Assembly: GCA_963970005.1 (NCBI GenBank)
Contig: CAXAMN010001114.1
Location: 1,211,617-1,275,616 of the forward strand
DNA length: 64,000 bases
Origin: Durusdinium trenchii
Lineage: Eukaryota > Sar > Dinophyceae > Suessiales > Symbiodiniaceae
Direction of reading: 5' to 3'
The notes under the pieces were generated by a model. It did no database searches and was not told where the DNA came from. It was given only the letters and a program-made list of their open reading frames with translations. The stretch's first letter is position 1. Every line of letters starts with the position of its first letter. This document shows, one piece after another, positions 1-12,535 of the stretch. Made by a program: the position numbers and the translations under genes.

Positions 1-460
1 CCATTCATTCGCCACCAGTGGGCTTAAAGCCCTTCACGTCAAGAACCCTCATGCCAATGCCCTTGAGGCCATTCACTCGCCGCCTGAGGGCTCCAAGCCC
101 TTCACGCCAAGATCCCTGGAGTGAAGGCCCTGAAGGCCATTCACCCGCCACCAGTGGGCTAAAAGCCCCTCACGTCAAGGTCCCTCACGTCAAGGCCCTT
201 GAGGCCATTCATTCGCCACCAGTGGGCTCAAAGCCCTTCACGTCAGCTCAAAGCCCTTCACGTCAAGATCCCTCATGTCAAAGGCCCTTGAGGCCATTCA
301 TTCGCCGCCGGTGGGCTCCAAGCCCTTCGCGTCAAGATCCCTGATGTGAAGGCCCTTGAGGCCATTCATCTGCCACAAGTGGGCTCAACATTTCTCACGC
401 CAAGGCACGTCAAGGCCCTTGCGGCCACTCATTCGCCACCAGTGGGCTCAAAGTCCTTCA
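1..460. repeat. ~68-bp tandem repeat array (about seven units)
   Basis: Units begin with variants of CCATTCATTCGCC at about 1, 69, 137, 206, 295, 361 and 424. Each continues into a GTGGGCTCAAAGCCCTTCACGTCAAG-type segment, with one internal partial duplication near 240-270. The array runs off the left edge, so its true length is unknown. Short open frames across it (for example 18-344) follow from a repeat without stops, and their Pro/Ser/Arg-rich translation resembles no protein family I know. The same motif recurs once in every unit of the adjacent 755-bp array, so the two arrays share an origin. Confidence 0.9.
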
Positions 461-3400
461 TGCGCTGCTGTGGACGCATGTATTAGTCCGTGTCATGATG
501 TAACCATCCAGAACCCACAGCTTGCATTGGTAAATATAAAGAGTGTGGTGCTCCAACTGAGATAACCAGGAGGAGCACTTCTCAGTTTCAGCCCAATGAA
601 CTGCCATGTCATGCTCAACGCTTCCTGTGTTCATACCAGGGCTTTGCGGCCAAGCATGCGAGTGTTGAGTGTGCGCCTCATGTCAAAGGCCCTTGAGGCC
701 ATTCATTCGTCGCCGGTGGGCTCCAAGCCCGTCGCGTTCAAATTTTTACTTGGCCCTTCCGCACGAAGTTAAGTTTGCCAGATACGCCAAGAGGGCTCAT
801 CCTTGTCTGTCCTTGTCTCTGCTTGACAAGATTCGGCAGTTCTTTTGAACTAACCATTTGCACAAGCGTTCGTCTAAGGTAGCCTTCTCTCCAAGAGCAA
901 GTATCAGATCTTAACTTTTTGTCTCTGTTCTGGTTTTCTGTTATTGCGCAAATTCAGGATGTGCAAGTAGTACAAAGCTTAGGCTAGGGGGGCTATGTCA
1001 TGCTTGTCACTCCCTGTATTCCAAGCAGACAGAGAGCAATAAGGCACTTCGTCTTGACAAACAAAGTACAAGCCAAGCATACTACACTCCAGGTGGGAAC
1101 CTTAGTTCTTGCCTGGCGGGGTGTGCAACGTGTGCAGGTCTGCCTGAATGGACGAAGCTGCGCTGCTGTGGACGCATGTATTAGTCCGTGTCATGATGTA
1201 ACCATCCAAAACCCACAGATTGCATTGGTAAATATAAAGAGTGTGGTGCTCCAATTGAGACAACCAGGAGGAGCACTTCTCAGTTTCGGCGCAATGCACT
1301 GCACGCTCTACGCATCGTCAACTCCAGCAGGTGTAAGTAATGCAATGGTTAGGGAGAGCCATGTCACGCTTAACGCTTCCTGTGTTCATACCAGGATTTT
1401 GTGGCCAGGCATGCGAGTGTTGAGAGTGCGCCCTCATGTCAAAGACCCTTGAGGCCATTCATTCGCCGCCGGTGGGCTCCAAGCCCGTCGCGTCAAAGTT
1501 TTTACTTGGCCCTTCCGCGCGAAGTTAAATTTGCCAGTTACGCCAAGAGGGCTCATCCTTGTCTGTCCTTGTTTGCGCTTATCAAGATTCGGCAGTTCTT
1601 TCGAACTAGCCTTTCGCACAAGGGTTCGTCTAAGGTAGTCTTCTCTCCAAGAGCATGTATCAGATCTTAACCTTTTGTCTCTGTTCTGGTTTTATGTTAT
1701 TGCGCAAATTCAGGATGTGCGAGTAGTACAAAGCTTAGGCTAGGGGGGCTATGTCATGCTTGTCACTCCCTGTATTCCAAGTAGATAGAAAACAATACGG
1801 CATTTCGTCTTGCCAAACAACGTACAAACCAAGCATACTGCACTCCAGGTGGAAACCTGAGTTCCTGCCTGGCGCAGAGTGTAACGCGTGCAGACCTGCC
1901 TGAATGGACGAAGCTGCGCTGCTGTGGACGCATGTATTAGTCCGTGTCATGATGTAACCATCCAAAACCCACAGAATGCATTGATAAATATACAGAGTGT
2001 GGTGCCCCAATTGAGACAACCAGGAGGAGCATTTCTCAGGTTCAGCCCAAAGAGCTGCACGCTCTACGCATTGTCAATTCCAGGAAGTGTAAGTAATGCA
2101 ACGGTTAGGGTGAGCCATGTAATGCTTAACGCTTCCTGTGTTCATACCAGGATCTTGTGGCCAACAACGGCACGCTCTACGCATCGTCAACTCCAGGAGG
2201 TGTAAGTAATGCAATGGTTAGGGTGAGCCATGTCATGCTCAACGCTTCCTGTGTTCATACCAGGAATTTGTGGCCAGGCATGCGAGTGTTGAGTGTGCGC
2301 CCTCATGTCAAAGGCCCTTGAGGCCATTCATTCGCCGCCGGTGGGCCCCAAGCCCGTCGCGTCAAAATTTTTACTTGGCCCTTCCGCGCGAAGTTAAGTT
2401 TGCTAGATACGCCAAGAGGGCTCATCCTTGTTTGTCCTTGTCTCTGCTTGTCGAGATTCTGCAGTTCTTTCGAAATAACCTTTTGCACGAGCGTTCGTCT
2501 AAGGTAGCCTTCTCTCCAAGAGCAAGTATCAGATCTTAACTTTTTGTCTCTGTTCTGGCTTTCTGTTATTGCGCAAATTCAGGATGCGCAAGCAGTACAA
2601 AGCTTAGGCTAGGGGGGCTATGTCATGCTTGTCACTCCCTGTATTCCAAGCAGACAGAGAGCAATAAGGCACTTCGTCTTGACAAACAAAGTACAAACCA
2701 AGCATACTGCACTCCAGGTGGGAACCTTAGTTCTTGCCTGGCGCGGTGTGCAACGTGTGCAGATCTGCCTGAATGGACGAAGCTGCGCTGCTGTGGACGC
2801 ATGTATTAGTCCGTGTCATGATGTAACCATCCAAAACCCACAGATTGCATTGGTAAATATAAAGAGTGTGGTGCTCCAATTGAGACAACCAGGAGGAGCA
2901 CTTCTCAGTTTCAGCTCAATGAACTGCACGCTCTACGCATCGTCAACTCTAGGGGGTGTAAGTAACGCAATGGTTAGGGAGAGCCATGTCATGCTTAACG
3001 CTTCCTGTGTTCATACCAGGATTTTGTGGCCAGGCATGTGAGTGTTGAGAGTGCGCCCTCATGTCAAAGGCCCTTGAGGCCATTCATTCGCCGCCGGTGG
3101 GTTCCAAGCCCGTCGCGTCAAAGTTTTTACTTGGCCCTTCCGCACGAAGTTAAGTTTGCCAGATACGCCAAGAGGGCTCATCCTTGTCTGTCCTTGTTTG
3201 TGCTTAACAAGAGTCGGCAGTTCTTTCGAACTAGCCTTTCGCACAAGGGTTCGTCTAAGGTAGTCTTCTCTCCAAGAGCATGTATCAGATCTTAACCTTT
3301 TGTCTCTGTTCTGGTTTTATGTTCTTGCGCAAATTCAGGATGTGCAAGTAGTACAAAGCTTAGGTTAGGGGGGCTATGTCATGCTTGTCACTCCCTGTAT

Positions 3401-4545
3401 TCCAAGTAGATAGAGAACAATAAGGCATTTCGTCTTGACAAACAACGTACAAACCAAGCATACTGCACTCAGGTGGAAACCTAAGTTCCTGCCTGGCGCA
3501 GTGTGCAACGCGTGCAGATCTGCCTGAATGGACGAAGCTGCGCTGCCGTGGACGCAGGTATTAGTCCGTGTCATGATGTAACCATCCAACACCCACAGAT
3601 TGCATTGGTAAATATAAAGAGTGTGGTGCTCCAATTGAGACAACCAGGAGGAGCACTTCTCAGTTTCAGCCCAATGAACTGCACGCTCTACGCATCGTCA
3701 ACTCCAGGAGGTGTAGGTAATGCAATGGTTAGGGAGAGCCATGTCATGCTTAACGCTTCCTGTGTTCATACCAGGATTTTGTGGCCAGGCATGCGAGTGT
3801 TGAGAGTGCGCCCTCATGTCAAAGGCCCTTGAGGCCATTCATCCGCCGCCGGTGGGCTCCAAGCCCGTCGCGTCAAAGTCTTTACTTGGCCCTTCCGCGC
3901 GAAGTTAAGTTTGCCAGATACGCCAAGAGGGCTCATCCTTGTCTGTCCTTGTTTGTGCCTAACAAGATTCGGCAGTTCTTTCGAACTAGCCTTTCGCACA
4001 AGGGTTCGTCTAAGGTAGTCTTCTCTCCAAGAGCATGTATCAGATCTTAACCTTTTGTCTCTGTTCTGGTTTTATGTTCTTGCGCAAATTCAGGATGTGC
4101 ACGTAGTACAAAGCTTAGGCTAGGGGGGCTATGTCATGCTTGTCACTCCCTGTATTCCAAGTAGATAGAGAACAATAAGGCATTTCGTCTTGACAAACAA
4201 CGTACAAACCAAGCATACTGCACTCAGGTGGAAACCTAAGTTCCTGCCTGGCGCAGTGTGCAACGCGTGCAGATCTGCCTGAATGGACGAAGCTGCGCTG
4301 CTTTGGACGCATGTATTAGTCCGTGTCATGATGTAACCATCCAAAACCCACCGAATGCATTGATAAATATACAGAGTGTGGTGCTCCAATTGAGACAACC
4401 AGGAGGAACATTTCTCAGGTTCAGCCCAAAGAACTGCATGCTCTACGCATCGTCAATTCTAGGAAGTGTAAGTAATGCAATGGTTAGGGTGAGCCATGTC
4501 ATGCTTAACGCTTCCTGTGTTCATACCAGGATCTTGCAGCCAACT
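460..4545. repeat. ~755-bp higher-order tandem repeat, five to six copies
   Basis: The landmark GCTGTGGACGCATGTATTAG occurs near 468, 1168, 1922, 2796, 3547 and 4301 (4301 and 3547 with single substitutions). Spacing is therefore about 700, 755, 873, 752 and 755 bp. The long unit contains an extra ~100 bp that repeats the segment ending in TTCATACCAGG (about 2163-2262). Copies look more than 90% alike by eye. Each contains the CCATTCATTCGCC motif of the flanking short array. Open frames of 89 codons (1401, 2270, 3026, 3781) and 138-150 codons (1000, 2625) recur in the copies, but I recognise no protein in them and several copies are interrupted. Confidence 0.9.
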
Positions 4546-4596
4546 TCCAATGTCGAGATGGACGTGATCGGGGAATCACCGATGCCTCCATTGGTG

Positions 4597-5228
4597 GCCA
4601 ATGCCTTTGACAAATGTGAGCAACTCGATCAGCCCAAATGGCTCCGATTTTTGCCGGCCGATGCTAATGATCTATGGAGAGAAGACTTTCTAGAACCTGC
4701 ACCAAAGGCCAGCAATGCTTTCGCGGCGGGAATGGTGCATAAGCACTCCGCCAGGAAGCTACGTCAAGTGACATGTGCAAACATTGAGTAGAGTCGCCAA
4801 CTTGTTCTCGACATCCACGATACAGTGAGCCAACAGGAATGAGAGTCTTAGCTCCTCGTTTCCAACAGACGGGTGGTAGAGAATGGCAATGGAGGATGCC
4901 CAGGGGGAACCTTAGTTCCCTCTGATATGTGAAGTCCATTTGACGACTTCGTTGAAATTTTGCTAGAGCACAAACAATCGCTGCCATGTTCTTCTTTCGT
5001 GAATTCAGGCCTATAGATAGTTAGCAGTCATCGTCTCACTTGTTTCACCCTAGTACAGAGGAAATACTACTTGGTGGTGGAGTCTCGGCCTGTGGGCTGT
5101 GGTTGGTTTTGTTTGGTTTGTTGTTGGGTTGTCTTTGTCCTTTTCTCCACCATCTGATTGTATTTCCCTTCCTTCAATGATGACCTGGGCATCATGCCCA
5201 CATGGCGTCCGTACTCGTGGAAAAAAAA
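4597..5228 (+). mobile_element. A-tailed dispersed repeat, copy 1 (internally deleted)
   Basis: The first ~300 bp (4597-4902) match 6336-6636 closely. The last ~298 bp (4931-5228) match the 3' parts of copies 2 and 3. The copy ends in CGTCCGTACTCGTGG followed by eight A (5221-5228). Relative to copy 3 about 485 bp are missing between the two parts. A shared 3' end followed by an A-tract and then unrelated DNA is what target-primed LINE or SINE-type retroposons leave behind. I saw no reverse transcriptase and no clear pol III A/B boxes, so the family is unassigned and presumably non-autonomous. Confidence 0.6.
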
Positions 5229-5240
5229 GTTTCCTTTGTT

Positions 5241-6004
5241 GATGTCCGACATTTCCAATTTTGTACAAAGAAGTACAGATACCAAGCTAGGATTGTCCAA
5301 AGTTTCACCTGTTTCACCTTTTTCACACGGGCCTTGCATGCAGCCGATTCACTTTTGCTACGGTGCTGTGCTTCGTAAACCTGGAAGGCACTCCACTCTT
5401 GTTGCTGTTTGGTGCCTGTGAGTACCAAACAGTTTTGAACTGACCTCCCTTCGGGGGGATCTCTTCGCACCTTCACCTGCTAGCTTTCGTCGATTATGGC
5501 CGCCACCCATTGATTGTTGATTGGTAGCATGCCACTTGACTTGTAAACGGGTTGTGCCACAAGAAAGGTCTTTTCTACGGCATGCTCACAGCCACGCCAC
5601 CCCACTTGTAGGGATGCAATCGACGTTAAAGCAGTGCGACGCCTCTTTGTTAAGTGGAGAACTGCATTGTGACTATGATTTTGCAGCACTGGGGTGTGGC
5701 CGTTGGTCACTCACAATGATGAAGTGAAGTCCTTTTGAAGCTTTTTTGCGACTTTGCTTGAGCACAAACCTGCGCCGATATGCCTTTTCTAGACACTCTC
5801 TCTCGTCTCACATGTTTCACCTTGCACAGAGGAAAGACTACATGATGGTGGAGACTCGGCCTGTGGGCCTCGGGTTGTGTTGTTTTGTTTGGTGTGGTGT
5901 TGGGTTTCTCTGTTTCTTTCTCCACCATCAGACTGTTCTTCCCTCTCTTCAACGATGACCTGGGCACCATGCCCACACGGCGTCCGTACTCGTGGAAAAA
6001 AAAA
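5241..6004 (+). mobile_element. A-tailed dispersed repeat, copy 2 (5'-truncated)
   Basis: It starts with GATGTCCGACATTTCCAATT, shared with 6640. It ends in CGTCCGTACTCGTGG plus nine A at 5996-6004. Compared with copy 3 it lacks the ~300-bp 5' block (6336-6636), as a 5'-truncated retroposon would. It lies only 12 bp after the A-tract of copy 1, so one copy has inserted beside the other. Several short frames are open through it on both strands, but none gives a recognisable protein. Confidence 0.6.
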
Positions 6005-6335
6005 TGTTAGCCTCCGGTTGCAAGCATTTCAGCTCAATGCCGAAGCAATCGGCCAGCCTCCCAAGCCCAACTGAGGCCTCGAGCTTTCAAGCATGCACAG
6101 CTCTGAGTCACATCAATTTAGGTGTGCCAGAGCCGGATGCAGCGCACCCAAACCGATGCTTGCCGGACTGCTGTTTTCTGGAGGCGGGCATTGTCGCACT
6201 TGCCTTTCCTCAAGTGTACCTCTCTGCAGGATCCCTGCTTTACATGGCGCGATGCGCCTTTGCAGGTTGCACGCAATGTCGAGCAATATGCAAACAAGGA
6301 AAAAGTAAAACATGGCGAGGGACATATGTCCGACC

Positions 6336-7427
6336 CAATGCTTTTGACAAATGTGAGCAACTCGACTTGCCCGAATGGCACCGAGTTTTGCCGGCCGATG
6401 CTAGTGATCTATGGAGAGAAGACTTTCTAGAACCTGCACCAAAGGCCAGCAATGCTTTCGCGGCGGGAATGGTGCATAAGCACTCCGCCAGGAAGCTACG
6501 GCAAGTGAAATGTGCAAACATCACGCAGGGTCGCCAATTTCTTTTCGCCGTTCACGATACAGTGAGCCAATAGGAATGAGAGCCTCAGCTCCTCGTTTCC
6601 AACAGGCGGGTGGTAGAGAGTGGCAATGGAGGATGCCTAGATGTCCGACATTTCCAATTTTGTACAAAGAGGTCATTTACCATGCTAGGATAGGTCCACG
6701 GTCTCACCTCTTTCACACGGGCCTTGCACGCAACAGAACAATGCTTTTGCGATGACGCAGCATTTCTCAAAGTTAGGGCGCACCCCGTTTTGGCACCTTT
6801 GTGCACCGAAGGGCGCCGAGATGACCTCCCTTCGAGGGGGTGAGACTTTCGCACCCTTACCTGCAGGCTTTCATCGTTTGCTATGGCCGCCACTGTCTGA
6901 ACACTACCAACTACTATGCCTCTTGACTTGTATGTGCAACCAGTTGCATGGGTTGTGCTACAAAGAAGGAATTTTCCACGGCATGATCTGCATAGCAACC
7001 TCTGATCCACTTAGATAAGGATCTGACCTGCGTTAGAGCATTTACCAATGCCCGGGACTTGCATTGTGACCAGGTTTTTGCCACTCTGTGCAGTGGCCGC
7101 TGGTCACTGGTAATAGAGAAGTGAAGTCCATTTGACGACTTCGTTGAAATTTCGCTAGAGCACAAACAATCGCTGCCATGTTCTTCTTTCGTGAATTCAG
7201 GCCCATAGATAGTCAGCAGTCAGCGTCTCACTTGTTTCACCCTAGTACAGAGGAAATACTACAGGATGGTGGAGGCTCGGCCTTTGGGCTGTGGTTTGTT
7301 TTGGTTTTTTGTTGTCTGTTGGGTTGTTGTCTTTGTCCTCTTCTCCACCATCTGACTGTATTTCCCTTCCTTCAATGATGACCTGGGCACCATGCCCACA
7401 CGGCGTCCGTACTCGTGGAAAAAAAAA
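6336..7427 (+). mobile_element. A-tailed dispersed repeat, copy 3 (longest copy, ~1.1 kb)
   Basis: This copy holds both the 5' block (6336-6636, matching 4597-4902) and the body (6640-7427, matching 5241-6004). It ends in the same CGTCCGTACTCGTGG with nine A (7419-7427), followed by unrelated sequence. It is therefore the best template for the full unit of about 1.09 kb. The 5' block can be read without stops as a short peptide in both copies (within 4258-4791 and 5992-6573). That could be chance in two young copies. Confidence 0.6.
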
Positions 7428-7800
7428 GAGGTCGGTTGGGGGAGCGAGCTGGTTGGCGTGAAATTCGAACCAGTCGAGGAGTTGGTCCGTTGGCGAGAGA
7501 GCTTGAAAATTGGGTGGAGGTCGCCAGCGGTTGAGTGGTCGACGGATGACTGCTGCGGTGGGATATTGAGAGAGGTCGGTGTTAGTCCGTGTTGGATCGC
7601 AGGTCGATGGGTTGTCGGGAGCGGCTGCGGGAAGTGGGGCTGTAAGAGTAGGTGGAGGTTGAAGGCGAGCGGAACGCGCTTGGGAACATATCTGTATAAA
7701 GTTTGTCTGACGGGCCTCATGACCCATGACCTTTACCCTTTACCTTTGCGGCTCTATCCCCCCCAATTGCTGAAAGCAACGCGTCCACCTGTTCCATGCT

Positions 7801-7824
7801 GCGCGCTCCGCTGCCGGAGCGCGC
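7801..7824. repeat. Perfect 10-bp inverted repeat (hairpin)
   Basis: GCGCGCTCCG is followed by a 4-base loop CTGC and then its exact complement CGGAGCGCGC. The stem is entirely G/C except for one A/T pair per arm. No gene end is nearby to make it a terminator, so its role is unknown. Confidence 0.8.
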
Positions 7825-7849
7825 GTAGTGTACATGTTTGTTAGTTACA

Positions 7850-8092
7850 CAACGACACATCCACAACGTGCAACCACAACGCAACCAAAGCGCAACCGCA
7901 ACACGCAACCGCAACACGCAACCGCAAAAACGCAACTACAAAGACACAATTGACAAACACAAAACCACAAAGACATCCACGGCAACAACACGCAACCACA
8001 AAGACATATCCACAGCGCGCAACCACAACGCGCAATCACAGCGCGCAACCACAAACACACAACCACAAAAACACACACACAGACACCATCAC
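7850..8092. repeat. CGCAACCACAA-type minisatellite
   Basis: About 240 bp of imperfect repeats of CGCAACCACAA, CGCAACCGCAACA and ACCACAAAGACA. The G content of the top strand is very low. All open frames across it, on both strands, are by-products of the repeat. Confidence 0.85.
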
Positions 8093-10299
8093 AAACATGT
8101 CACACTATATGGCAAGGAGAAGTCTAGAATATTTACCAGATAGAATGTCACTATTTATATATATATATATAGATATATCAAAGATAATGTTTCTGTTGTG
8201 TGTCCTGTACACCCCTTCTTCCTTTGCCTTTACCGGACCAGACACCTGACAGGCGGCACGCCGCTGTCTTGCAAAAATGTTTGTCACATGTGACAAGCAA
8301 CAAAATGTGCCAGAAAAAATGCCGAAATAATGTAGCAATATGTGCCATTGTCACATTGAAATGTCATGGTGGGGATCACTCGAAGTGAAGTACTTTGATC
8401 CAATAAGTGGTCAAAACAATGCAAGTGATGTGAACAAGGTGACAGGAACTGGCAATGCAGCTGACGTACTCAAAAGGTCTTTGGACACTGGCAAATCAGT
8501 AAGGCATGCCATTGACTTGACTGGCATGGTTGATCTAACGCAACCTTCGTGTGTGACTTATTTGTTTCAGTGAGACCTTTTCCACGCACATATACTTTCG
8601 AGTGCAAGTGCTCATGTGAGGTTGTGCTGGTCCCTCCGGTGTGAGGTTGGTCCGTTTGTTGGTTTTCGTCAGTTTGGTTCTTGATTCCTGCCCCATTTCT
8701 TTGTTTGTGCTTTAGTTGTTGAGAGCTGTACAGGTGACCCGACTCCCGTCTAATGGCAGCACACTTGGACAAATCTGTCACGAACTTCAAAAACTCATAT
8801 AGACATGCAAAAAATGTTTCTGGACCAAAAGAATGGATCATATTTGTGCATTGACTTTGTTGGGTTCCTACATCAAAAGGGCTGAACAGTTTAGCTGCGG
8901 CAACCTCCAAAATAGGTAACTCGAGAAAACTTTGCACCGTGGCTCTCAACTAATCACTACCTAAGTGACACACTCCAAGAGTGCTGAACGAAGGTTTCGA
9001 GGAAACTTGGTGGCACAACGAACTCAGCATGCAAGAAACAGTGGCGCCGGGATCCGAAAATGCTTAGTAACAATGTTAAGACAATCTGATGGCAAAGTAT
9101 GCAGTTGTTGCTTCCCTGCTGCCAAGAAGAAATCAAACCCATGGACCCACTTGCCATATGGCGCACACAACTAATGTGGGAGATGGATGGCTGTATCCCA
9201 AGCGTGCTACCGCAAAGAACGTTGATGGTGACTGCCAATTGAGCATTTTTGGAAAATGCATGCACATTCAATTTGCAACAATGCTCAGGACAAACTCGAC
9301 ATAGCTGCCAAAACTGAACTTGCAGATGTGGAGCAGTCAGATAGACCTTGCTTACCAAAAAGTTGAGGCTGAGTGTTCACACTTCCAAGAGTAGCATGTC
9401 ATGACGTGATGCAAACTGAGACTTGACTTGATTTGTGGGTCACACAGTGGCCTACAATCCCTTGGATGAAAAGACACCAATGAACCTGCAACCTTAGGGC
9501 GAAGTTCAACATTCCAGACTCAGTGATTCACTATGGAAAACACCGAATCCGAATGAAGGCAGCTTTTTGGCAAACTTGCCAATGCCGGACTTACTGACAC
9601 ACCCACCTTGGAACTTGTAACTTTGAGAGTTGCAGCATTTTGGCGAGCTTGAACATTCCGGACTCAATGACCTTGCATTGGGGCTTTGAGATGAGCTGTT
9701 TGCAATGCTCAAGACTCGATCCCCGCATTGTCAGTATGATTGAATTTGTAAATCATTGAGTCCGGAATTGGTCAAGTCTGCCAAAGAACTGCAATTCACA
9801 AAGGCAAGCTCCACGCATGCCCCTCCCCCAACTTCATTGAGCCATGTTGCCCAGGATCTCCTTATCCGGGCCCTATGCCCCCTGCAGAGATGAAACTTCA
9901 TGGGGTCGTTTTGCATCTTAAACCATGTTGGAGCACCTCACAAGCGCAAGGTGTCAAACAGAGGCGGTTCGCAAGACACGGATGGTTCCTGTGTTTCGGT
10001 GTGGATAGTAAAATGGGACCTGCATCCCATGTTGTGAATTTAACAAGAGGGTTGTGGGGGTACCTGCACCCCTTTTTGAGCCATGGCCGTTTGTATTCAT
10101 CCAGAATGGTGGCATGGAAACAGTGTGTTTACTCCAGGGATTTTATTGACAACATCGATGCCAAATAGCTGACCAAAACCATTTTGCGCGGAGCTTTTTG
10201 GATCAATGTAGAACTATGATAGATGAAGGCATTTTCCTAGCCGCTTTGGGAAGCCCAGGCATGGGAGAACGGAGAACGTACAGCAATAAAAAGAGAGTA

Positions 10300-10400
10300 G
10301 TAGTAGCTTCTTCTTCCTAGTAGTAAGATGTAGTAAGAATGCTCCTAGTAGTAGGGCCAGGAGGCCCTAGTAGCGTCGTAGCGATGCCCTTTGCTCCTAG
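10300..10400. repeat. CCTAGTAG dispersed repeat, copy 1
   Basis: A cluster of TAGTAG and CCTAGTAGC motifs that includes GATGCCCTTTGCTCCTAGTA. Close relatives occur at about 15,580-15,670 and 40,985-41,025, the last inside a dynein intron. This is a short interspersed repeat family of unknown origin. Confidence 0.7.
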
Positions 10401-11531
10401 TAGTGACGGCGCTTTGTCGAACCAAACGAGATCCAATTTGCGGTCGACTTCGATGCCGGCGATTTCAGGATGCCGGCGACTTCGCCGGATGGGCGCACGA
10501 AGTTGGCTAAACTGAAGCCAAAAGGAAGCCCAGGAGTTGAATTCCACCGAGTTTCGATTTTAACAGAGCTTCCTTGAAGAAGCGTGGGCTATCTTGCCTC
10601 CATACGTAGTAGCTTAAGTAGCTTACTCCCTTGCTTAATTAAGTAGGCGCCTACTTAGTTATATAAGTAGGAGCGGGCCAAAAAAGCAGGGCAGTTTCAA
10701 AGCTGGAACTGGAAGAGTCTGTGAAGGTGCTCGAGTGGCTCCACCAGTGTACTTTTTTGGTGAGGAAAACTCGCCAACTCTGGGTCTGGAACAGGCTTGC
10801 AGTCCGACATTGATTGGAGGCCGAGAGGACTCTAGATTTTATACTGAGTGTACTGTGTCAAGAGTTGTTGAACGTATTTGAATGGCCCAATTACGCCTGT
10901 CAATGACTGTGGCTCAGGGTTTTTGGACTTGACCTGGAGTCCGGCTCAACCGGTGCAGATTCCTCAGAACGAGTTGGCGAGTGTCAATGACTTGTTTGTT
11001 GTTTCAGCCAGTCGCTGTGCTATGCATGTGAAGCTTTTTCTGTATGAACATGTCTTTTTGGGGAGGGAACTATTTATCCCTGAGTCTTGTCCAGTAGAAG
11101 TGTCCTATTCAAAACCGAGGCTGCCAGATCACCAGTGCCTCCACCACCGAGGCATGGAGAGATCCGCATGGAGAGGGCATGCAATGTGTCTGCGATGTGT
11201 CTGGCCGAGGCTTGGAAGTTATCCCGGCGGCGGGCCACCGAAGCGTAGCACAGCCGGAATCAAATTGGATAGCTTAGACACCCCCGCGGCCTTCGATTCC
11301 GTGGACTTATCGCACTTGAGATCTGCTGTGAAGCGATCGCCTGGTTATCAGGAGCGAGGGGACAGCCACACCATTGAGGCTAAAACTTTTTTAGATTCTG
11401 GTGACAAAAGAGTGTGAGCTGTTTCTTCATGTTTATCATTGTTTATCCAGTGGCGTTTCATTTTAACTTCCGTTTGCTCGTGACCATGCATATGTCCTCT
11501 CATGCGGAAAATCATCATTTGTGAAAAACAG

Positions 11532-12535
11532 GAGCAGCTGCCATCACTCCTCAATCTGCTAGAAGAACGAGGGGTGGACTATGGTCGGCTCAACCTGGAT
11601 CGGGATGTGCAGCTCCCTTTGGAGGCCTTTGAGGACACGACCATGTGGACTCGAACGCCAGAGGAGTGGCAGCTGCTAATGCGCGACCTCACGGGTCAAA
11701 CAACTCCGTTGGCTTGCACGGCGTTGAGGACCATGGAGGACGGCAGTGGCCGGTGGCAGTCAGCAAGTGTCCTAAGCTGGGACGCAGCTAGCCAGCGCTA
11801 CAATGTGAAATGGGCCAATGGACAAGAGGACAAGGTCCTCAGCCTCCACGTATTTTTTGAGGGCGATGACCCTATCCTTTTTGCGGACCGTTTGAAACAG
11901 GCACTACAGAATCGGAGATATGCAAACAGCCTCCTCAAGTATCACTTTTTTGTCGACAGTATGCCAGAAGATCATTCCCGGAAGATTGGTCGCGAGTCAG
12001 TGGCACGGATTTCCAAGCTGGCAAAGGGTATGCTGTGGGATGCCAACAGCGAATTTGCCGACAAGCTGAATGGCAAGTTGGAGACTTTGTTGCAAGATGC
12101 ACAGAAGGAGTATGTGCGTGTACAAAACTTGATTACCTTTGAAAAGGTGCGCAGCCAAGGGAACCTCACAGTTCTTCCCTCAGACCTAGTGTTGCCGCCA
12201 CCTCCGGAAGCATCTCCTGTTCCCTTTTTGGCCGTGAAGGTTCTACCTTCTTGGGACACCAATACCATGGGCGCTCCGGATCCACAAGTCCCACGTGGCT
12301 TCCGGCAAGCCTTTGAGTGGTTTTGCAAGGCCTCCTTGGTCATTCGGCCAGAGGTTTGTGCTGCCTTGCAGGTGACCAGAGGGATGTGTCTGGATTTGCT
12401 CACTGAGAAGGTCTTTGAGACGAACTTCAACACAGCCTTGCGCCTCCAGGAATTCTCCGAAAGACAGGAGGCCTCCATAATGCGCCTCAAAGGTCGACTG
12501 GGGATGTGGGTGAACACCATCCGCTCCAGCCTCAG
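11532..12535 (+). CDS. Dynein heavy chain N-terminal tail exon
   Basis: A single open stretch of about 330 codons, much longer than the other exons. It enters after AACAG at 11527-11531 (E-Q-L-P-S-L-L...) and stays open to near 12535, where similarity ends around [10 protein letters not shown]. Features typical of the tail of inner-arm dynein heavy chains are a Trp-rich segment ([13 protein letters not shown]), a segment like a small beta-barrel ([20 protein letters not shown]), and then [20 protein letters not shown] with [12 protein letters not shown]. The open frame extends upstream to an ATG at 11502, but the preceding AG and loss of similarity make a spliced start more likely. The exact 3' end is uncertain. 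Confidence 0.8.

Larger units (their letters stand above)
7428..11531. other. 4-kb stretch without a recognisable gene
   Basis: Short open frames occur on both strands (for example 7242-7727 minus and 10878-11417 plus), but none shows a domain, and their translations look like unselected DNA. Contents are a perfect hairpin at 7801-7824, a CGCAACCACAA-type minisatellite at about 7850-8090, an (AT)n tract near 8155-8175, degenerate repeats around TTGAACATTCCGGACTCAATGA at 9505-9765, a TAGTAG-rich element at 10300-10400 and an 18-bp palindrome at 10640-10657. The end probably holds intron of the dynein gene, because the exon at 11532 is preceded by a 3' splice AG. Confidence 0.6.

Noticed and set aside
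7242-7727. 161- and 153-codon minus-strand frames rich in Pro
   Set aside because: They run across the A-tailed end of a dispersed repeat and unrelated DNA, show no domain and overlap each other.
8155-8175. (AT)n tracts here, at 15203-15221 and at 59580-59620 as promoter TATA boxes
   Set aside because: They are simple microsatellites with no gene start downstream. Dinoflagellate promoters generally lack a classical TATA box.
10878-11417. 179-codon plus-strand frame just before the first dynein exon
   Set aside because: I tried to read it as an upstream dynein exon, but no segment fits the family. It may hide one, which I cannot support.
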